The notes: a model not told the origin generated them from the sequence alone. 64,000 bases of DNA from Sediminicola arcticus (GCF_040566695.1 NZ_JBEXAE010000006.1:62001-126000); one strand, 5' to 3'; positions 36,157 through 45,395 are shown, numbered from the stretch's first letter. Numbers and translations are program-made.

Positions 36157-37134
36157 GTGAAAGTTGTAAACCAGATTAGGGAGCCAATCAATCAAGAAAT
36201 GGAACTTTTTGAAAAAAAGTTCTATGAATCTATGTCCTCTAAGGTGGCCTTGCTTAACAGAATCACTTATTATATAGTGAATAGGAAGGGGAAACAAATG
36301 CGTCCTATGTTTGTTTTTTTGACCGCCAAAATAGTTTCTGAAGGGAGTATTAACGAGCGCACTTATCGTGGGGCTTCTGTTATAGAATTAATCCATACCG
36401 CCACCCTTGTCCATGATGATGTAGTTGATGATAGTAATAAGCGACGTGGTTTTTTCTCCATCAATGCCCTATGGAAAAATAAGATTGCGGTTCTGGTTGG
36501 GGACTATCTCCTTTCCAAAGGCCTTTTATTGTCTATAGATAACGGTGATTTCGATCTTCTTAAAATCATTTCGGTAGCAGTGCGGGAAATGAGCGAAGGG
36601 GAGTTATTACAGATAGAAAAGGCAAGAAGGCTAGATATTACTGAGGTCGTATATTACGAGATTATCAGACAGAAAACCGCCACTCTTATTGCGGCTTGTT
36701 GTAGTCTGGGAGCCTGTTCTGTAAAACCAGAATCTGAAGAAGTGGAAACTTTTAGAAAATTTGGGGAATTGATAGGAATGGCCTTTCAGATCAAAGACGA
36801 TCTTTTTGATTACGGTACGGAGCAAATAGGAAAGCCTACTGGTATTGACATCAAGGAACAAAAAATGACATTGCCCCTGATCCATGTTCTCAATAAGGTG
36901 AACGAAAAGGACAGAAAGTGGTTAATAAACTCTATTAAAAACCACAACAAGGATAAGAAACGTGTAAGAGAAGTCATCGCTTTTGTGAAATCGAATGGCG
37001 GATTGGATTATGCGGTTGAAAAAATGCTAGACTTCAAAACAGAAGCCCTGGATCTCCTAGAGTCGTATCCAGACTCCCCATACAAAACTTCACTCGTGCT
37101 TATGGTGAATTATGTGGTAGAGCGTAAAAAATAA
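36157..37134 (+). CDS. Long-chain polyprenyl diphosphate synthase
   Basis: 325 residues of the trans-prenyltransferase family. The first aspartate-rich motif is HDDVVDD (86-92), the second FQIKDDLFDYG, with GKQMRP (45-50) binding the isopentenyl substrate. The residues before the first motif (IHTATLVHDD) resemble octaprenyl and solanesyl synthases rather than farnesyl synthase, so it probably makes the menaquinone side chain. Start is GTG 36157; no ATG is available before GKQMRP that keeps the N-terminal helix. Confidence 0.9.
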   Translation: MKVVNQIREPINQEMELFEKKFYESMSSKVALLNRITYYIVNRKGKQMRPMFVFLTAKIVSEGSINERTYRGASVIELIHTATLVHDDVVDDSNKRRGFFSINALWKNKIAVLVGDYLLSKGLLLSIDNGDFDLLKIISVAVREMSEGELLQIEKARRLDITEVVYYEIIRQKTATLIAACCSLGACSVKPESEEVETFRKFGELIGMAFQIKDDLFDYGTEQIGKPTGIDIKEQKMTLPLIHVLNKVNEKDRKWLINSIKNHNKDKKRVREVIAFVKSNGGLDYAVEKMLDFKTEALDLLESYPDSPYKTSLVLMVNYVVERKK

Positions 37135-37344
37135 ATTGTAAACTTATTTAGTAGTGTAATTTTGACAGACTATCTTCTTAAAGAGAATGGTCTAGCAACA
37201 CAATGATAAAATTTGATTATTTTATAGTGACCTAACTATCTATAAATGAGGTTTTTTAAAATTAATTAACTTTTTTAACTCCTCCTAGGCAACCTTTTTT
37301 CATTTTAACTCGTCTATAGAAATAGAAATCAATACTAAAGCGCT

Positions 37345-37911
37345 TTGAAAATAATAACCTTTTACACTAACGAAAAATTGCTGATTAAAAAGGCGGCATC
37401 AGGTAAGCGAGAGGCACAGCAATGGTTGTATGAAAAACATGCTCCAAAAATGCTGAGTGTGTGCAGGCAGTATATTAGAGATCTTCATTTTGCTGAAGAT
37501 GTAATGGTTCAAGGATTTTTAAAGGTTTTCACCCATTTGAATAAGTTTAAGTTTGAAGGTAGTTTTGAAGGTTGGATTAGAAAAATAATGGTTAGGGAAT
37601 GTATTTCCTATCTAAGGAAACGCCATCCTATCATTTTTGACGGGGAGATTCTTGAAAATCATGTACAGGATTATGTTTCCATTGGGTCAGAATTGGAAGT
37701 TGAGGAAATACAAACTTTAATAGACGGATTGCCAGAAGGATATAAATTGGTCTTTGGACTCTATGCATTGGAGGGCTACAAGCACAGTGAAATAGCAGAA
37801 ATGCTTCAAATATCTGAAAGTACGTCAAAGTCACAATTGTTCAAAGCAAGGAAAAGATTGCAGGAGGAACTAAAAGCTTTAGAATTGTCCGAACGAACAC
37901 ATTCACACTAG
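37345..37911 (+). CDS. ECF-type RNA polymerase sigma factor
   Basis: 188 residues with sigma region 2 (LYEKHAPKMLSVCRQYIRDLHFAEDVMVQGFLKVF, then GSFEGWIRKIMVRECISYLRK) and region 4 (LPEGYKLVFGLYALEGYKHSEIAEMLQISESTSKSQLFKARKRL). The start is TTG 37345; the next ATG would cut into region 2. The following gene encodes a single-pass membrane protein that could act as its partner. The promoters it reads cannot be told from this sequence. Confidence 0.92.
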   Translation: MKIITFYTNEKLLIKKAASGKREAQQWLYEKHAPKMLSVCRQYIRDLHFAEDVMVQGFLKVFTHLNKFKFEGSFEGWIRKIMVRECISYLRKRHPIIFDGEILENHVQDYVSIGSELEVEEIQTLIDGLPEGYKLVFGLYALEGYKHSEIAEMLQISESTSKSQLFKARKRLQEELKALELSERTHSH

Positions 37912-38002
37912 TTTTTGGACAGTGGAAATTTGAGAATTTATTTGACAAAATTTCAAAGCTTATGCTAATCCCATAGGGTAGTTAAAAAATAAAATAATAA
38001 TT

Positions 38003-38767
38003 ATGGCACCAATGAAGTTTGAAGAAAAGATGAAAGAAAAGCTCGATCAGCGCACTATAAGGCCATCGGATAAGGCTTGGGAAACAATAGTCTCCCAATT
38101 GAATTCTCACAAAGGGTCTAGTAGAAAGAATTCGCTCTTATGGTATGGCATAGCCGCTGGTTTTACTGGAATTATTTTCGTTTCTGTCATCTATTTTATA
38201 AATCAAGATCCTTTACCCATTGATCAATTTAATGTGGTGGATATAGAGAAATTGACGGTCCCTACAGAAAAGGTACCACTCGGAAAAAGTGATGCGGAGC
38301 AGCAAATGACCCTAGGATCAAAAGAAAATTCAGTGTTGAAAAACGAACCGAAAAACACTATAAGTAACGCTGTAATGAATGTTAAGAACAGTAAAAAGGA
38401 CTATTTAAATAGTAGGTCTAATTCAGATAGGGCCATGGACATTGCCCAACAGGCTAAAAAGGAGAATCTGTCAGCTCAGACCAATGAGGTCATCAGCGGC
38501 AAAATAGTCCAACTGGTGGAGCAAATGGAATTACTAGAAAAAAATCAAATGGAGGTGACCAATGCTGAAATAGATTCCCTATTAAGAAGGGCTCAACAGG
38601 AAATAATTCAAGAGCAGCTATTTCAAAAAGGCAAGACCGTGGATGCCTATGCTTTGCTAACGCAGGTGGAAGGCGAAATGGACCAGTCCTTTAGGGACCA
38701 GATTTTTGATGCCCTACGCGAAGGATTTTTCAAGGTGCGTACTGCTGTAGCCTCTCGAAACGAATAA
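38003..38767 (+). CDS. Single-pass membrane protein next to ECF sigma factor, possible anti-sigma
   Basis: 254 residues: a charged cytoplasmic-type N-terminus (residues 1-44, with RPSDKAWETIVSQL), one membrane helix at about 46-66 (LLWYGIAAGFTGIIFVSVIYF), then a polar, mostly helical outer part. This is the layout of an anti-sigma factor: short inner domain, one helix, periplasmic domain. It lies 91 bp after the sigma gene. I recognise no known anti-sigma or zinc motif, so the role is an inference from topology and position. Confidence 0.7.
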   Translation: MAPMKFEEKMKEKLDQRTIRPSDKAWETIVSQLNSHKGSSRKNSLLWYGIAAGFTGIIFVSVIYFINQDPLPIDQFNVVDIEKLTVPTEKVPLGKSDAEQQMTLGSKENSVLKNEPKNTISNAVMNVKNSKKDYLNSRSNSDRAMDIAQQAKKENLSAQTNEVISGKIVQLVEQMELLEKNQMEVTNAEIDSLLRRAQQEIIQEQLFQKGKTVDAYALLTQVEGEMDQSFRDQIFDALREGFFKVRTAVASRNE

Positions 38768-38863
38768 AAGTATACTAAAAAATTCATCAATCATTAATCA
38801 AGTGCCTCTATCAACCCATTCCAAAAGGGATGGGGATGGAGAGGTGTGCAAATCAGAACAATT

Positions 38864-39931
38864 ATGAGAACATTAAGCATGTTATTAGCAATGATGGTCA
38901 TGTTGATCATTACAGAAAGTACAATGGCCCAAGAAGTCCGAAAGGATAAGGTTGCGATATTGAAAAATTCTAAAACTAAGGTTGCTGAGCAGGAAAAGGA
39001 AGCCTTAAAGGGAGAGATATTGGAGATCATCAAACGCTTCGAGGCTAAAGAGATTACGGAAGTAGAAGCTCAAAACCTAAAAGAGGAGGCAGCAAAGAAA
39101 AGGGCGTTGAATATAGAAAATAGATTGGCTATCATTGAGAATGAAATAGCGCTTCTAGAGCGAAATGCTGAGGGGGGGTATCCCATGGTGTCTTCGGATA
39201 CCTTACGATGGAAACTCAGTTTAGGGGTTGATTTTGATGATAAACCCTTATTGTCCATCAGAACAAAAGAAAAGAACGATATCCCAGAATATGATCGTCG
39301 TACCTATTCAGATTTCGTAATGGCCGTAGGTTTGAACAATGCATTAACTGATGGGCAGGGATTAGAGGATACTCCATATAAGATAGGTGGAAGTCGATTT
39401 TTTGAGTTAGGCTGGGCATGGCGTACAAGAATTTTTGAAAATTCAAATTTTGTAAGATTGCATTATGGATTTTCTTTTCAATTTAATGGCTTGAAACCAA
39501 ATGATAATAGCTATTTTGAAACTAATGGAGATCAGACCAATTTAGAAGTATTTCCGTATGACCTTAAGAAAGCTAAATTGAGAATGGATAATCTGGTTTT
39601 TCCAATTCACTTGGAGTTTGGACCTTCTAAAATCAATAAAACAGAGAATACCATTCGCTACTCCTTGGACAAGCAATTTAGAATTGGAGTGGGAGCCTAT
39701 GGTGGGGTTAATATGGGGACTCGTCAGAAATTGAAATACGAAATTGAGGGAGATGATGTGAAGGATAAGCTTAAAAGAGGGTATAACACCACTAATTTTA
39801 TTTATGGTTTAAGTGCCTATACTGGTTTTGGGGGCACCTTACTCTATCTGAAATATGATTTAAATCCCATTTTTAAAAATGCGGAGGTAGAGCAGCATAA
39901 CATTTCTTTAGGATTAAGGTTTGATCTGTAA
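38864..39931 (+). CDS. Putative outer membrane beta-barrel protein with N-terminal coiled coil
   Basis: 355 residues from ATG 38864; an in-frame GTG at 38846 would precede the signal peptide (RTLSMLLAMMVMLIITESTMA). After the signal comes a Lys/Glu/Ala-rich helix, about residues 25-105, likely a coiled coil, then a beta-rich part with aromatic strands ending HNISLGLRFDL, a typical final barrel strand with terminal hydrophobic residues. Family not recognised. With the sigma factor and membrane protein just upstream it may form an envelope-stress unit, which is inference. Confidence 0.72.
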   Translation: MRTLSMLLAMMVMLIITESTMAQEVRKDKVAILKNSKTKVAEQEKEALKGEILEIIKRFEAKEITEVEAQNLKEEAAKKRALNIENRLAIIENEIALLERNAEGGYPMVSSDTLRWKLSLGVDFDDKPLLSIRTKEKNDIPEYDRRTYSDFVMAVGLNNALTDGQGLEDTPYKIGGSRFFELGWAWRTRIFENSNFVRLHYGFSFQFNGLKPNDNSYFETNGDQTNLEVFPYDLKKAKLRMDNLVFPIHLEFGPSKINKTENTIRYSLDKQFRIGVGAYGGVNMGTRQKLKYEIEGDDVKDKLKRGYNTTNFIYGLSAYTGFGGTLLYLKYDLNPIFKNAEVEQHNISLGLRFDL

Positions 39932-40324
39932 TATGAAATAGTTTTTAAAACCCAATGGCGGGTTAATTGCTGTTGATGGCCCGCCTTATTTCTGCGGTAA
40001 ATTCATTCTCATTATAGGCTTTTTTTGCAGTGGCAGCATTCTACAAAATGGGTGGTATTGATTTTAAAGATGGATATCCAGAAGAGATGAAAATAGGTGG
40101 GGATTGAAATAGCGGTTAGGGTATTGGTTTGATGGCAATAAGAAGAAGAAACACCTTTTAACACGTTGGTTTCCCCTGTGCCAGTTTTGGTACCTAGAAA
40201 TAAAATCATTTATGATTAAAATTTATATAAATGTTCTGCCGAACTAGCGTAAAGTTATGGAATAGATTTATCTTTCAAAAGCGCTCCTATTTTGTTACAT
40301 TTAACCCTTCTATAAACTACAGCT
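39932..40324. other. 393-bp gap between barrel gene and dnaG
   Basis: It begins with a terminator-like hairpin: GGCGGG (39957-39962) pairs with CCCGCC (39980-39985), followed by TTATTT. The rest, 39991-40324, has no ORF I can support. A 65-codon frame on the minus strand (40012-40209) lacks any recognisable feature. No clear dnaG promoter is seen; CTATTTTG near 40288 is a near-miss to the -7 box. Confidence 0.5.
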
Positions 40325-42304
40325 TTGATTTCAAAATCTACCATAGACCAAGTATACGAAACTGCTAGATTGGAAGAGGTAATTGGAGATTTTGTACAGC
40401 TCAAAAAATCTGGTTCCAATTTCAAGGGCCTTAGTCCTTTCACAGATGAAAGGTCACCTAGTTTTATGGTCTCTCCCGTAAAACAGATATGGAAAGATTT
40501 TTCCAGTGGCAAGGGAGGGAATGTTGTGGCATTTTTAATGGAACACGAACATTTTACGTATCCAGAGGCTATAAAATATTTGGCTAAAAAGTACAATATT
40601 GAAATTGAGGAGACCGAACAGAGCAATGAACAGAAAGAGGAGGCCAACGAAAGGGAAAGCATGTACCTGGTCTCTGAATATGCTCAAAAATATTTCACGG
40701 AAACCCTAAAGAAGACAGAATTGGGTAAGGCCATAGGCCTAAGCTATTTCAAGGAGCGGGGTTTTACCGATGAGATCATAGACCAATTTGGTTTGGGGTA
40801 TTGCTTGGATCAATGGGATGCCTTTACACAAAATGCCTTGGATAAGGGTTATCAGCTGAAATATCTAGAAAAAACAGGGCTCACTATCGTAAAGGAAAAT
40901 GAAGGTAGTGGAGAATCCAAAAAATTTGATAGGTTCAAGGGAAGGGTCATGTTTCCCATTCATTCTATGAGTGGACGGGTTTTAGGATTTGGAGGTCGAA
41001 TCCTGACCAATGATAAAAAAGCAGCGAAGTACTTAAACTCACCTGAAAGCGATATCTATCATAAAAGTAAGGTACTCTATGGGATATTCCATGCCAAACA
41101 GGCCATCGCCAAAGAGAATAATTGCTATTTAGTTGAAGGATATACTGATGTGATCCAATTTTACCAACGCGGAATTCACAATGTGGTTGCATCAAGTGGA
41201 ACTGCACTGACGCCAGATCAAATTAGATTGGTGAATAGGCTTACCAAAAACATCACTGTTTTGTTCGATGGTGACGCAGCTGGATTGCGGGCATCTTTGC
41301 GTGGAATTGATCTTATTTTGGAACAGGGTATGAATGTAAAGATCTGTACTTTTCCTGAAGGGGAAGACCCAGACAGTTTTTCTAAAAATAATACTTATGA
41401 GACTGTTATTACTTACCTGCAGGACAATTCTAAAGACTTTATACAGTTCAAGGCATCGCTTCTGGTTAAAGAAGCGGCCAATGATCCCATAAAAAGAGCT
41501 GATACGGTAAGGGATATAGTCAATAGTATTTCTAAGATTCCTGATCGGATCAAAAGGGAAATCTACATTCAGGAATGCGCCAGTATCATGAAAATCTCGG
41601 AAGCAGTGCTCTTTAATACTTTGGCGCAGATTGGGAAAAAAGATAGTGCTGAGGCGGCCAAAAACGCACCTCAAAAACAAAGGGCTTTTGAGGTTGTTAA
41701 GAACGATAAAAAGGATATTGTAAAGGTAGATGTGCAATATGAGTTGGAACGTAAACTGATAGAGCTCTTGTTGTTATATGGTAACCAGAAGCAAAAGTTT
41801 GAAGATTTAATCCTTAAGGAGAATGAGTTCGGGGATTTAGTTTTGGAACCCGAAGTATCCGAGGCCAAAGTGTATGAAAAAATATATCTAGATCTTCAAG
41901 AAGATGAGATAGAACTTACCCATGAGCAATTTAAAAACATCTATTACAAATTAATAGAGGGCCTTAATGAAAAAGAGGATTTTGCCATCAATAGTTTTAT
42001 GGCAGAGCTAGACCAAGAGCTAGTATCCGAAATTTCTTCTATATTAATGGAAGAAGAAAAGTATATGTTGCACGATTGGGAACGAAAGGATATTTATCCT
42101 AAAGAGAAAGGAGTAGGGGTTGCACAATTGGTTAGTGAAACCATACTTACCCTTCGTTGTTTTTTGATCAAGAGAAGAATAGACGTCCTACAACAAAATA
42201 CCCAAAATATGGAGGAAGACCATAGAGAAATTCTTGAAGAAATCATGAACTACTTACAATTGAACAAGTTGTTGAACAAAAAACTCAACAGGGTGCTTTC
42301 TTAA
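40325..42304 (+). CDS. dnaG: DNA primase DnaG lacking zinc-finger ligands
   Basis: 659 residues. The N-terminal CHC2-like domain aligns well with other primases (NFKGLSPFTDERSPSF and KQIWKDFSSGKGGN), but all four zinc ligands are replaced: by comparison with E. coli C40, H43, C61 and C64, the residues are Ser37, Thr40, Asp58 and Ser61. The TOPRIM catalytic core is intact (YLVEGYTDV, LFDGDAAG, EGEDPDSF), and a C-terminal helicase-interacting helical region follows. It makes RNA primers for replication. TTG 40325 is the start; it gives the normal N-terminal helix. The gene is unbroken, so this is a variant, not decay. Confidence 0.93.
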   Translation: MISKSTIDQVYETARLEEVIGDFVQLKKSGSNFKGLSPFTDERSPSFMVSPVKQIWKDFSSGKGGNVVAFLMEHEHFTYPEAIKYLAKKYNIEIEETEQSNEQKEEANERESMYLVSEYAQKYFTETLKKTELGKAIGLSYFKERGFTDEIIDQFGLGYCLDQWDAFTQNALDKGYQLKYLEKTGLTIVKENEGSGESKKFDRFKGRVMFPIHSMSGRVLGFGGRILTNDKKAAKYLNSPESDIYHKSKVLYGIFHAKQAIAKENNCYLVEGYTDVIQFYQRGIHNVVASSGTALTPDQIRLVNRLTKNITVLFDGDAAGLRASLRGIDLILEQGMNVKICTFPEGEDPDSFSKNNTYETVITYLQDNSKDFIQFKASLLVKEAANDPIKRADTVRDIVNSISKIPDRIKREIYIQECASIMKISEAVLFNTLAQIGKKDSAEAAKNAPQKQRAFEVVKNDKKDIVKVDVQYELERKLIELLLLYGNQKQKFEDLILKENEFGDLVLEPEVSEAKVYEKIYLDLQEDEIELTHEQFKNIYYKLIEGLNEKEDFAINSFMAELDQELVSEISSILMEEEKYMLHDWERKDIYPKEKGVGVAQLVSETILTLRCFLIKRRIDVLQQNTQNMEEDHREILEEIMNYLQLNKLLNKKLNRVLS

Positions 42305-42320
42305 TTTTTTACATTAAAAA

Positions 42321-42344
42321 AAAGCCATGGTTTCCTATGGCTTT
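42321..42344. terminator. Bidirectional terminator between dnaG and response regulator
   Basis: AAAGCCAT (42321-42328) and ATGGCTTT (42337-42344) pair exactly, with an A-run before and moderate T content after. It serves convergent genes; the poly-A side gives a U-run to the minus-strand transcript. Confidence 0.8.
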
Positions 42345-42366
42345 AGAATATCTATTTAGTGCAATC

Positions 42367-42996
42367 CTAATAAAGCTCCAAGGCCTTTGCTTGTTGCAGT
42401 AAATCTACAAGATTGTCTACATTTAATTTCTTCATCAATCTAGCTTTGTAGGTGCTAACCGTTTTTTCGTTGAGGTTTAAGCCTAATGCCACATCCTTAT
42501 TTCTTTTACCACTCGCAAGTAATTTTAAGACTTCAACTTCTCTAGAAGATAGTTTTCTGAAAAATCTTCTGGGTTTTTGGGTGCCTTCGTCAAAAGCTAG
42601 TCTCTGTGCTAATTCATTGGTAATAAACATATTGCCTTTACTAACCTTTCTTGCAGCTGAGATAATGTAATCTATATCGGCCATTTTTGATAAATAACCA
42701 TAAGCGCCCGCCCTAATGGTACTAAGTGCATAAACATCCTCTGATTGTCCGCTGTAGATCAAAACTTTAACATCAGGAAAATCCTGTTTTATTTTTCTCA
42801 AAGCGGCAATCCCATTGATTTCAGGAATATCCATTTCAAGGATAACCACATCAGGAGTAACTTTTTCTAATTTCTCAAATAATTCAGTTGTACTCGAAAC
42901 GTCATCAATGACTTCAAAATCTGAAGTAGCATCTAATACGTGTTTGATGCCCATCCGGACAATAGGATGATTATCTGCAATTAAAACTTTTATCAT
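42367..42996 (-). CDS. NarL/LuxR-type response regulator with atypical receiver domain
   Basis: 209 residues: receiver domain 1-120 and LuxR-type helix-turn-helix about 145-205 (LSSREVEVLKLLASGKRNKDVALGLNLNEKTVSTYKARLMKKL). The phosphoacceptor position, normally Asp, is Glu54 (DVVILEMDIP), and the acidic pair at the N-terminus is Asp8-Asn9 rather than two acids. The conserved Ser (YSG) and Lys (LSK) remain. Glu at this site often mimics phosphorylation, so the protein may be active without a kinase; no histidine kinase is nearby. I chose the ATG whose first base is 42996; the in-frame ATG at 43023 adds nine residues before the first beta strand. Confidence 0.9.
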   Translation of the reverse strand: MIKVLIADNHPIVRMGIKHVLDATSDFEVIDDVSSTTELFEKLEKVTPDVVILEMDIPEINGIAALRKIKQDFPDVKVLIYSGQSEDVYALSTIRAGAYGYLSKMADIDYIISAARKVSKGNMFITNELAQRLAFDEGTQKPRRFFRKLSSREVEVLKLLASGKRNKDVALGLNLNEKTVSTYKARLMKKLNVDNLVDLLQQAKALELY

Positions 42997-43168
42997 TATG
43001 CTTTGTTTTATAGATCTTAACATCTATTACTTCATCACGCCAAAAAATACTGACAAGTAATGTAAGGTTAAAATTTTTAATTCCTTAAACAAATGTTAGT
43101 TATTTTTAACAAATCACCCATTTTTTAAGATTTTATTCGTCTTATTTACTCTATTTTCTGCTAAGCGG

Positions 43169-43957
43169 CTATTTTAGGGCAATGGGTATCTCACAAACGG
43201 GTATAGGAATCATCTTATGCCAATTTGCTGAATTAAATTTATTAAAGATACGGAAAACCTCTTTTTCTCTGCCGTTAAAATCACCTTCTTCTTTTCCTTC
43301 TTCCTTCATTTTCATAACCCATTCCAATTCAGGGTATGATGCCCCAATTTGGTCCTCATCCGTTCGGTCGTCTCCCCAAAGTCCGTCTGTTGGTGCTGCT
43401 TTTATTATTTCTTGATTAATTCCAAGCACTTTTGCAATGTCGTAAACCTCGGTCTTTAACAAGTCTGCTATTGGGCTGAGATCTACCCCACCGTCGCCAT
43501 ATTTGGTATAGAAACCAACACCAAAGTCTTCCACTTTATTTCCAGTACCTGTTACCAGATATCCTTCAAGGGCTGCAAAATAATATAAGGAGGTCATACG
43601 CAATCTTGCACGAGTATTGGCCAAAGACATAAACCGATCCTCTTCATTATTCACAGGGGGCAGTGATTTAATTAGTTGATTAAAAACTGGCGTTAGGTTT
43701 ACGCTATGACTTTTTACATTCGAAAAATCTTGTTTTAGCCAAGAGATATGTTTGGAAGCGCGTGTTACTTGACTTTCCGCTTGATGTATGGGCATTTCTA
43801 AACAAAGGAGGTCTAGTCCAGTTTTTGCGCAGAGGGTTGAAGTTACGGCGGAATCTATTCCTCCGGAGATGCCAATCACAAATCCCTTGCATTTTGCGTT
43901 AGTGGCATAATCTTTTAGCCAATTTACGATATGATCTATTACTTTTTCAGTTTGCAT
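43169..43957 (-). CDS. nadE: NH3-dependent NAD synthetase
   Basis: 262 residues with the PP-loop SGGIDS (31-36), GTGNKVEDFGVGFYTKYGDGGVD and DLLKTEVYDIAK, the hallmarks of NadE. It amidates deamido-NAD. No glutaminase (CN-hydrolase) domain is attached, so ammonia is the likely nitrogen donor. It is divergent from gldB, with 92 bp between the two starts. Confidence 0.95.
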   Translation of the reverse strand: MQTEKVIDHIVNWLKDYATNAKCKGFVIGISGGIDSAVTSTLCAKTGLDLLCLEMPIHQAESQVTRASKHISWLKQDFSNVKSHSVNLTPVFNQLIKSLPPVNNEEDRFMSLANTRARLRMTSLYYFAALEGYLVTGTGNKVEDFGVGFYTKYGDGGVDLSPIADLLKTEVYDIAKVLGINQEIIKAAPTDGLWGDDRTDEDQIGASYPELEWVMKMKEEGKEEGDFNGREKEVFRIFNKFNSANWHKMIPIPVCEIPIALK

Positions 43958-43984
43958 AGCAGTCCTTTTTAAGTTGAAAACAAT

Positions 43985-43992
43985 TAACTTTG
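43985..43992 (+). promoter_or_regulatory. -7 promoter element for gldB
   Basis: TAACTTTG is an exact TAnnTTTG match 57 bp upstream of the gldB ATG. No -33 TTG lies at the right distance. Confidence 0.4.
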
Positions 43993-44049
43993 CTCCGTAA
44001 AAATAAAGCGTAAGCGCTTAATAATAAAGTGTAGCGGTAATTACTTTAG

Positions 44050-45012
44050 ATGAAAAATTCAATTGTATTCATTTTAGGACTCTGTTTTATAGTTATTAGC
44101 TGTGGTAATGACCAAAAAGTAAAGGAAGAGGTTCAGAAGATTAATGTTAATGTAAAGGTATTGCGTTTTGATAGGGATTTTGCTGAAGCAGGGCCTTTGG
44201 ATATTCCAGTGCTTAAAAATGCATACCCTTATTTATTTCCTGCCCAGTATCCGGATAGTGTTTGGGAAGCCAAATTGAAGGATACCCTTCAAGTTGAGCT
44301 ACTGTATGAAGTGGGTCAGGTTTTTCCAAATTTTGATAAAGAAACTCATGATTTGGAATTGTTTTTTAAACATGTAAAATTTTACTTTCCAAACATAGAC
44401 ATTCCAACTGTTGTGACCATTACTTCTGATGTAGATTATAATAATCGTGTGATATTGGCCGACTCATTACTGATTATTGGATTAGACAATTATTTGGGGC
44501 GAGATCATAAATTCTACGGTGGTATTCAGAAGTATATTTCGTTTAGTTTGGACAGGGATTATGTGGTAACCGATGTGGCTTCAGCATTTGCTAAAAAGGT
44601 AAACCCTTCTCCGAGTGATCGTACCTTTTTATCGCAACTTGTATACTACGGAAAAGAGCTCTATTTGAAAGATAAACTTTTACCATTAGAAACCGATGCA
44701 AAAAAAATTGGATACTCCCAAGAAGAGTTGGATTGGGCAAAAGCTAATGAGGAAATGATTTGGAGGTATTTTATTGAACGTGAATTATTGTACAGTACAG
44801 ATACTAAATTGGCAATTCGATTTTTGGATCAGGCGCCATTTTCAAAATTTCAGTTGGAGTTGGATAATGAGTCGCCAGGAAGAATTGGGCGGTTTATTGG
44901 TTGGAAAATAATAAGGTCTTTTATGGAAAAGAACGATGTTACTTTACAGCAATTGTTAAGCCTTCCTGCCGAGGAAGTTTTTAAAAGGTCTAAATACAAG
45001 CCTAGTAAATAG
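44050..45012 (+). CDS. gldB: Gliding motility lipoprotein GldB
   Basis: 320 residues with a lipoprotein signal whose lipobox ends VISC (Cys18). The body, including NVKVLRFDRDFAEAG near the start and the DYVVTDVASAFAKKVNPSPSDRTFL region, fits flavobacterial GldB, needed for gliding and linked to the type IX secretion apparatus. The next gene is gldC, as in Flavobacterium johnsoniae, and nadE stands divergent upstream. Biochemical role of GldB is not settled. Confidence 0.88.
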   Translation: MKNSIVFILGLCFIVISCGNDQKVKEEVQKINVNVKVLRFDRDFAEAGPLDIPVLKNAYPYLFPAQYPDSVWEAKLKDTLQVELLYEVGQVFPNFDKETHDLELFFKHVKFYFPNIDIPTVVTITSDVDYNNRVILADSLLIIGLDNYLGRDHKFYGGIQKYISFSLDRDYVVTDVASAFAKKVNPSPSDRTFLSQLVYYGKELYLKDKLLPLETDAKKIGYSQEELDWAKANEEMIWRYFIERELLYSTDTKLAIRFLDQAPFSKFQLELDNESPGRIGRFIGWKIIRSFMEKNDVTLQQLLSLPAEEVFKRSKYKPSK

Positions 45013-45059
45013 AGAAAAGCAGTAATGTCAAAGTAATTAATGGAATAAATAGTATTTAA

Positions 45060-45395
45060 ATGTCAAAATTAGAAACATCAGAGATCATCTTAAGGGTTGC
45101 CGTAGATGAAAATAGGGTTCCAGAAAAATTGAGCTGGTCCGCACAAGATGGAGGTATAAACAATGAAGAGGCTAAGGCGATGTTGCTTTCCGTTTGGGAT
45201 AGTAAAAATCAAGAATCCTTAAAAATTGATTTATGGACCAAGGATATGCCCGTGGATGAAATGAAGATTTTCTTTCATCAGACGTTGGTATCGCTTTCGG
45301 ATACTTTTATGAAAGCCACTCAGGATGAAAAAATGACGGCTACTATGAAGGATTTCTGTGATTATTTCGCTGAGAAACTAGAACTTAATAAATAG
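45060..45395 (+). CDS. gldC: Gliding motility protein GldC
   Basis: 111 residues, no signal peptide. The N-terminus SKLETSEIILRVAVDENRVPEKLSWSAQDGGI and SKNQESLKIDLWTKDMPVDEMKIFFHQ fit GldC, a small protein that improves but is not strictly required for gliding in F. johnsoniae. It lies 47 bp after gldB in the same direction. Confidence 0.9.
   Translation: MSKLETSEIILRVAVDENRVPEKLSWSAQDGGINNEEAKAMLLSVWDSKNQESLKIDLWTKDMPVDEMKIFFHQTLVSLSDTFMKATQDEKMTATMKDFCDYFAEKLELNK

Noticed and set aside
37270..37330. An ECF-type autoregulatory promoter (AAC and CGTC elements) before the sigma gene
   Set aside because: The motifs are short, AT-rich surroundings produce them by chance, and Bacteroidota ECF consensus is not well enough known to me to support it.
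40012..40209. A 65-codon minus-strand frame in the gap before dnaG
   Set aside because: No signal peptide, domain or promoter, odd composition, and no neighbour to support it.
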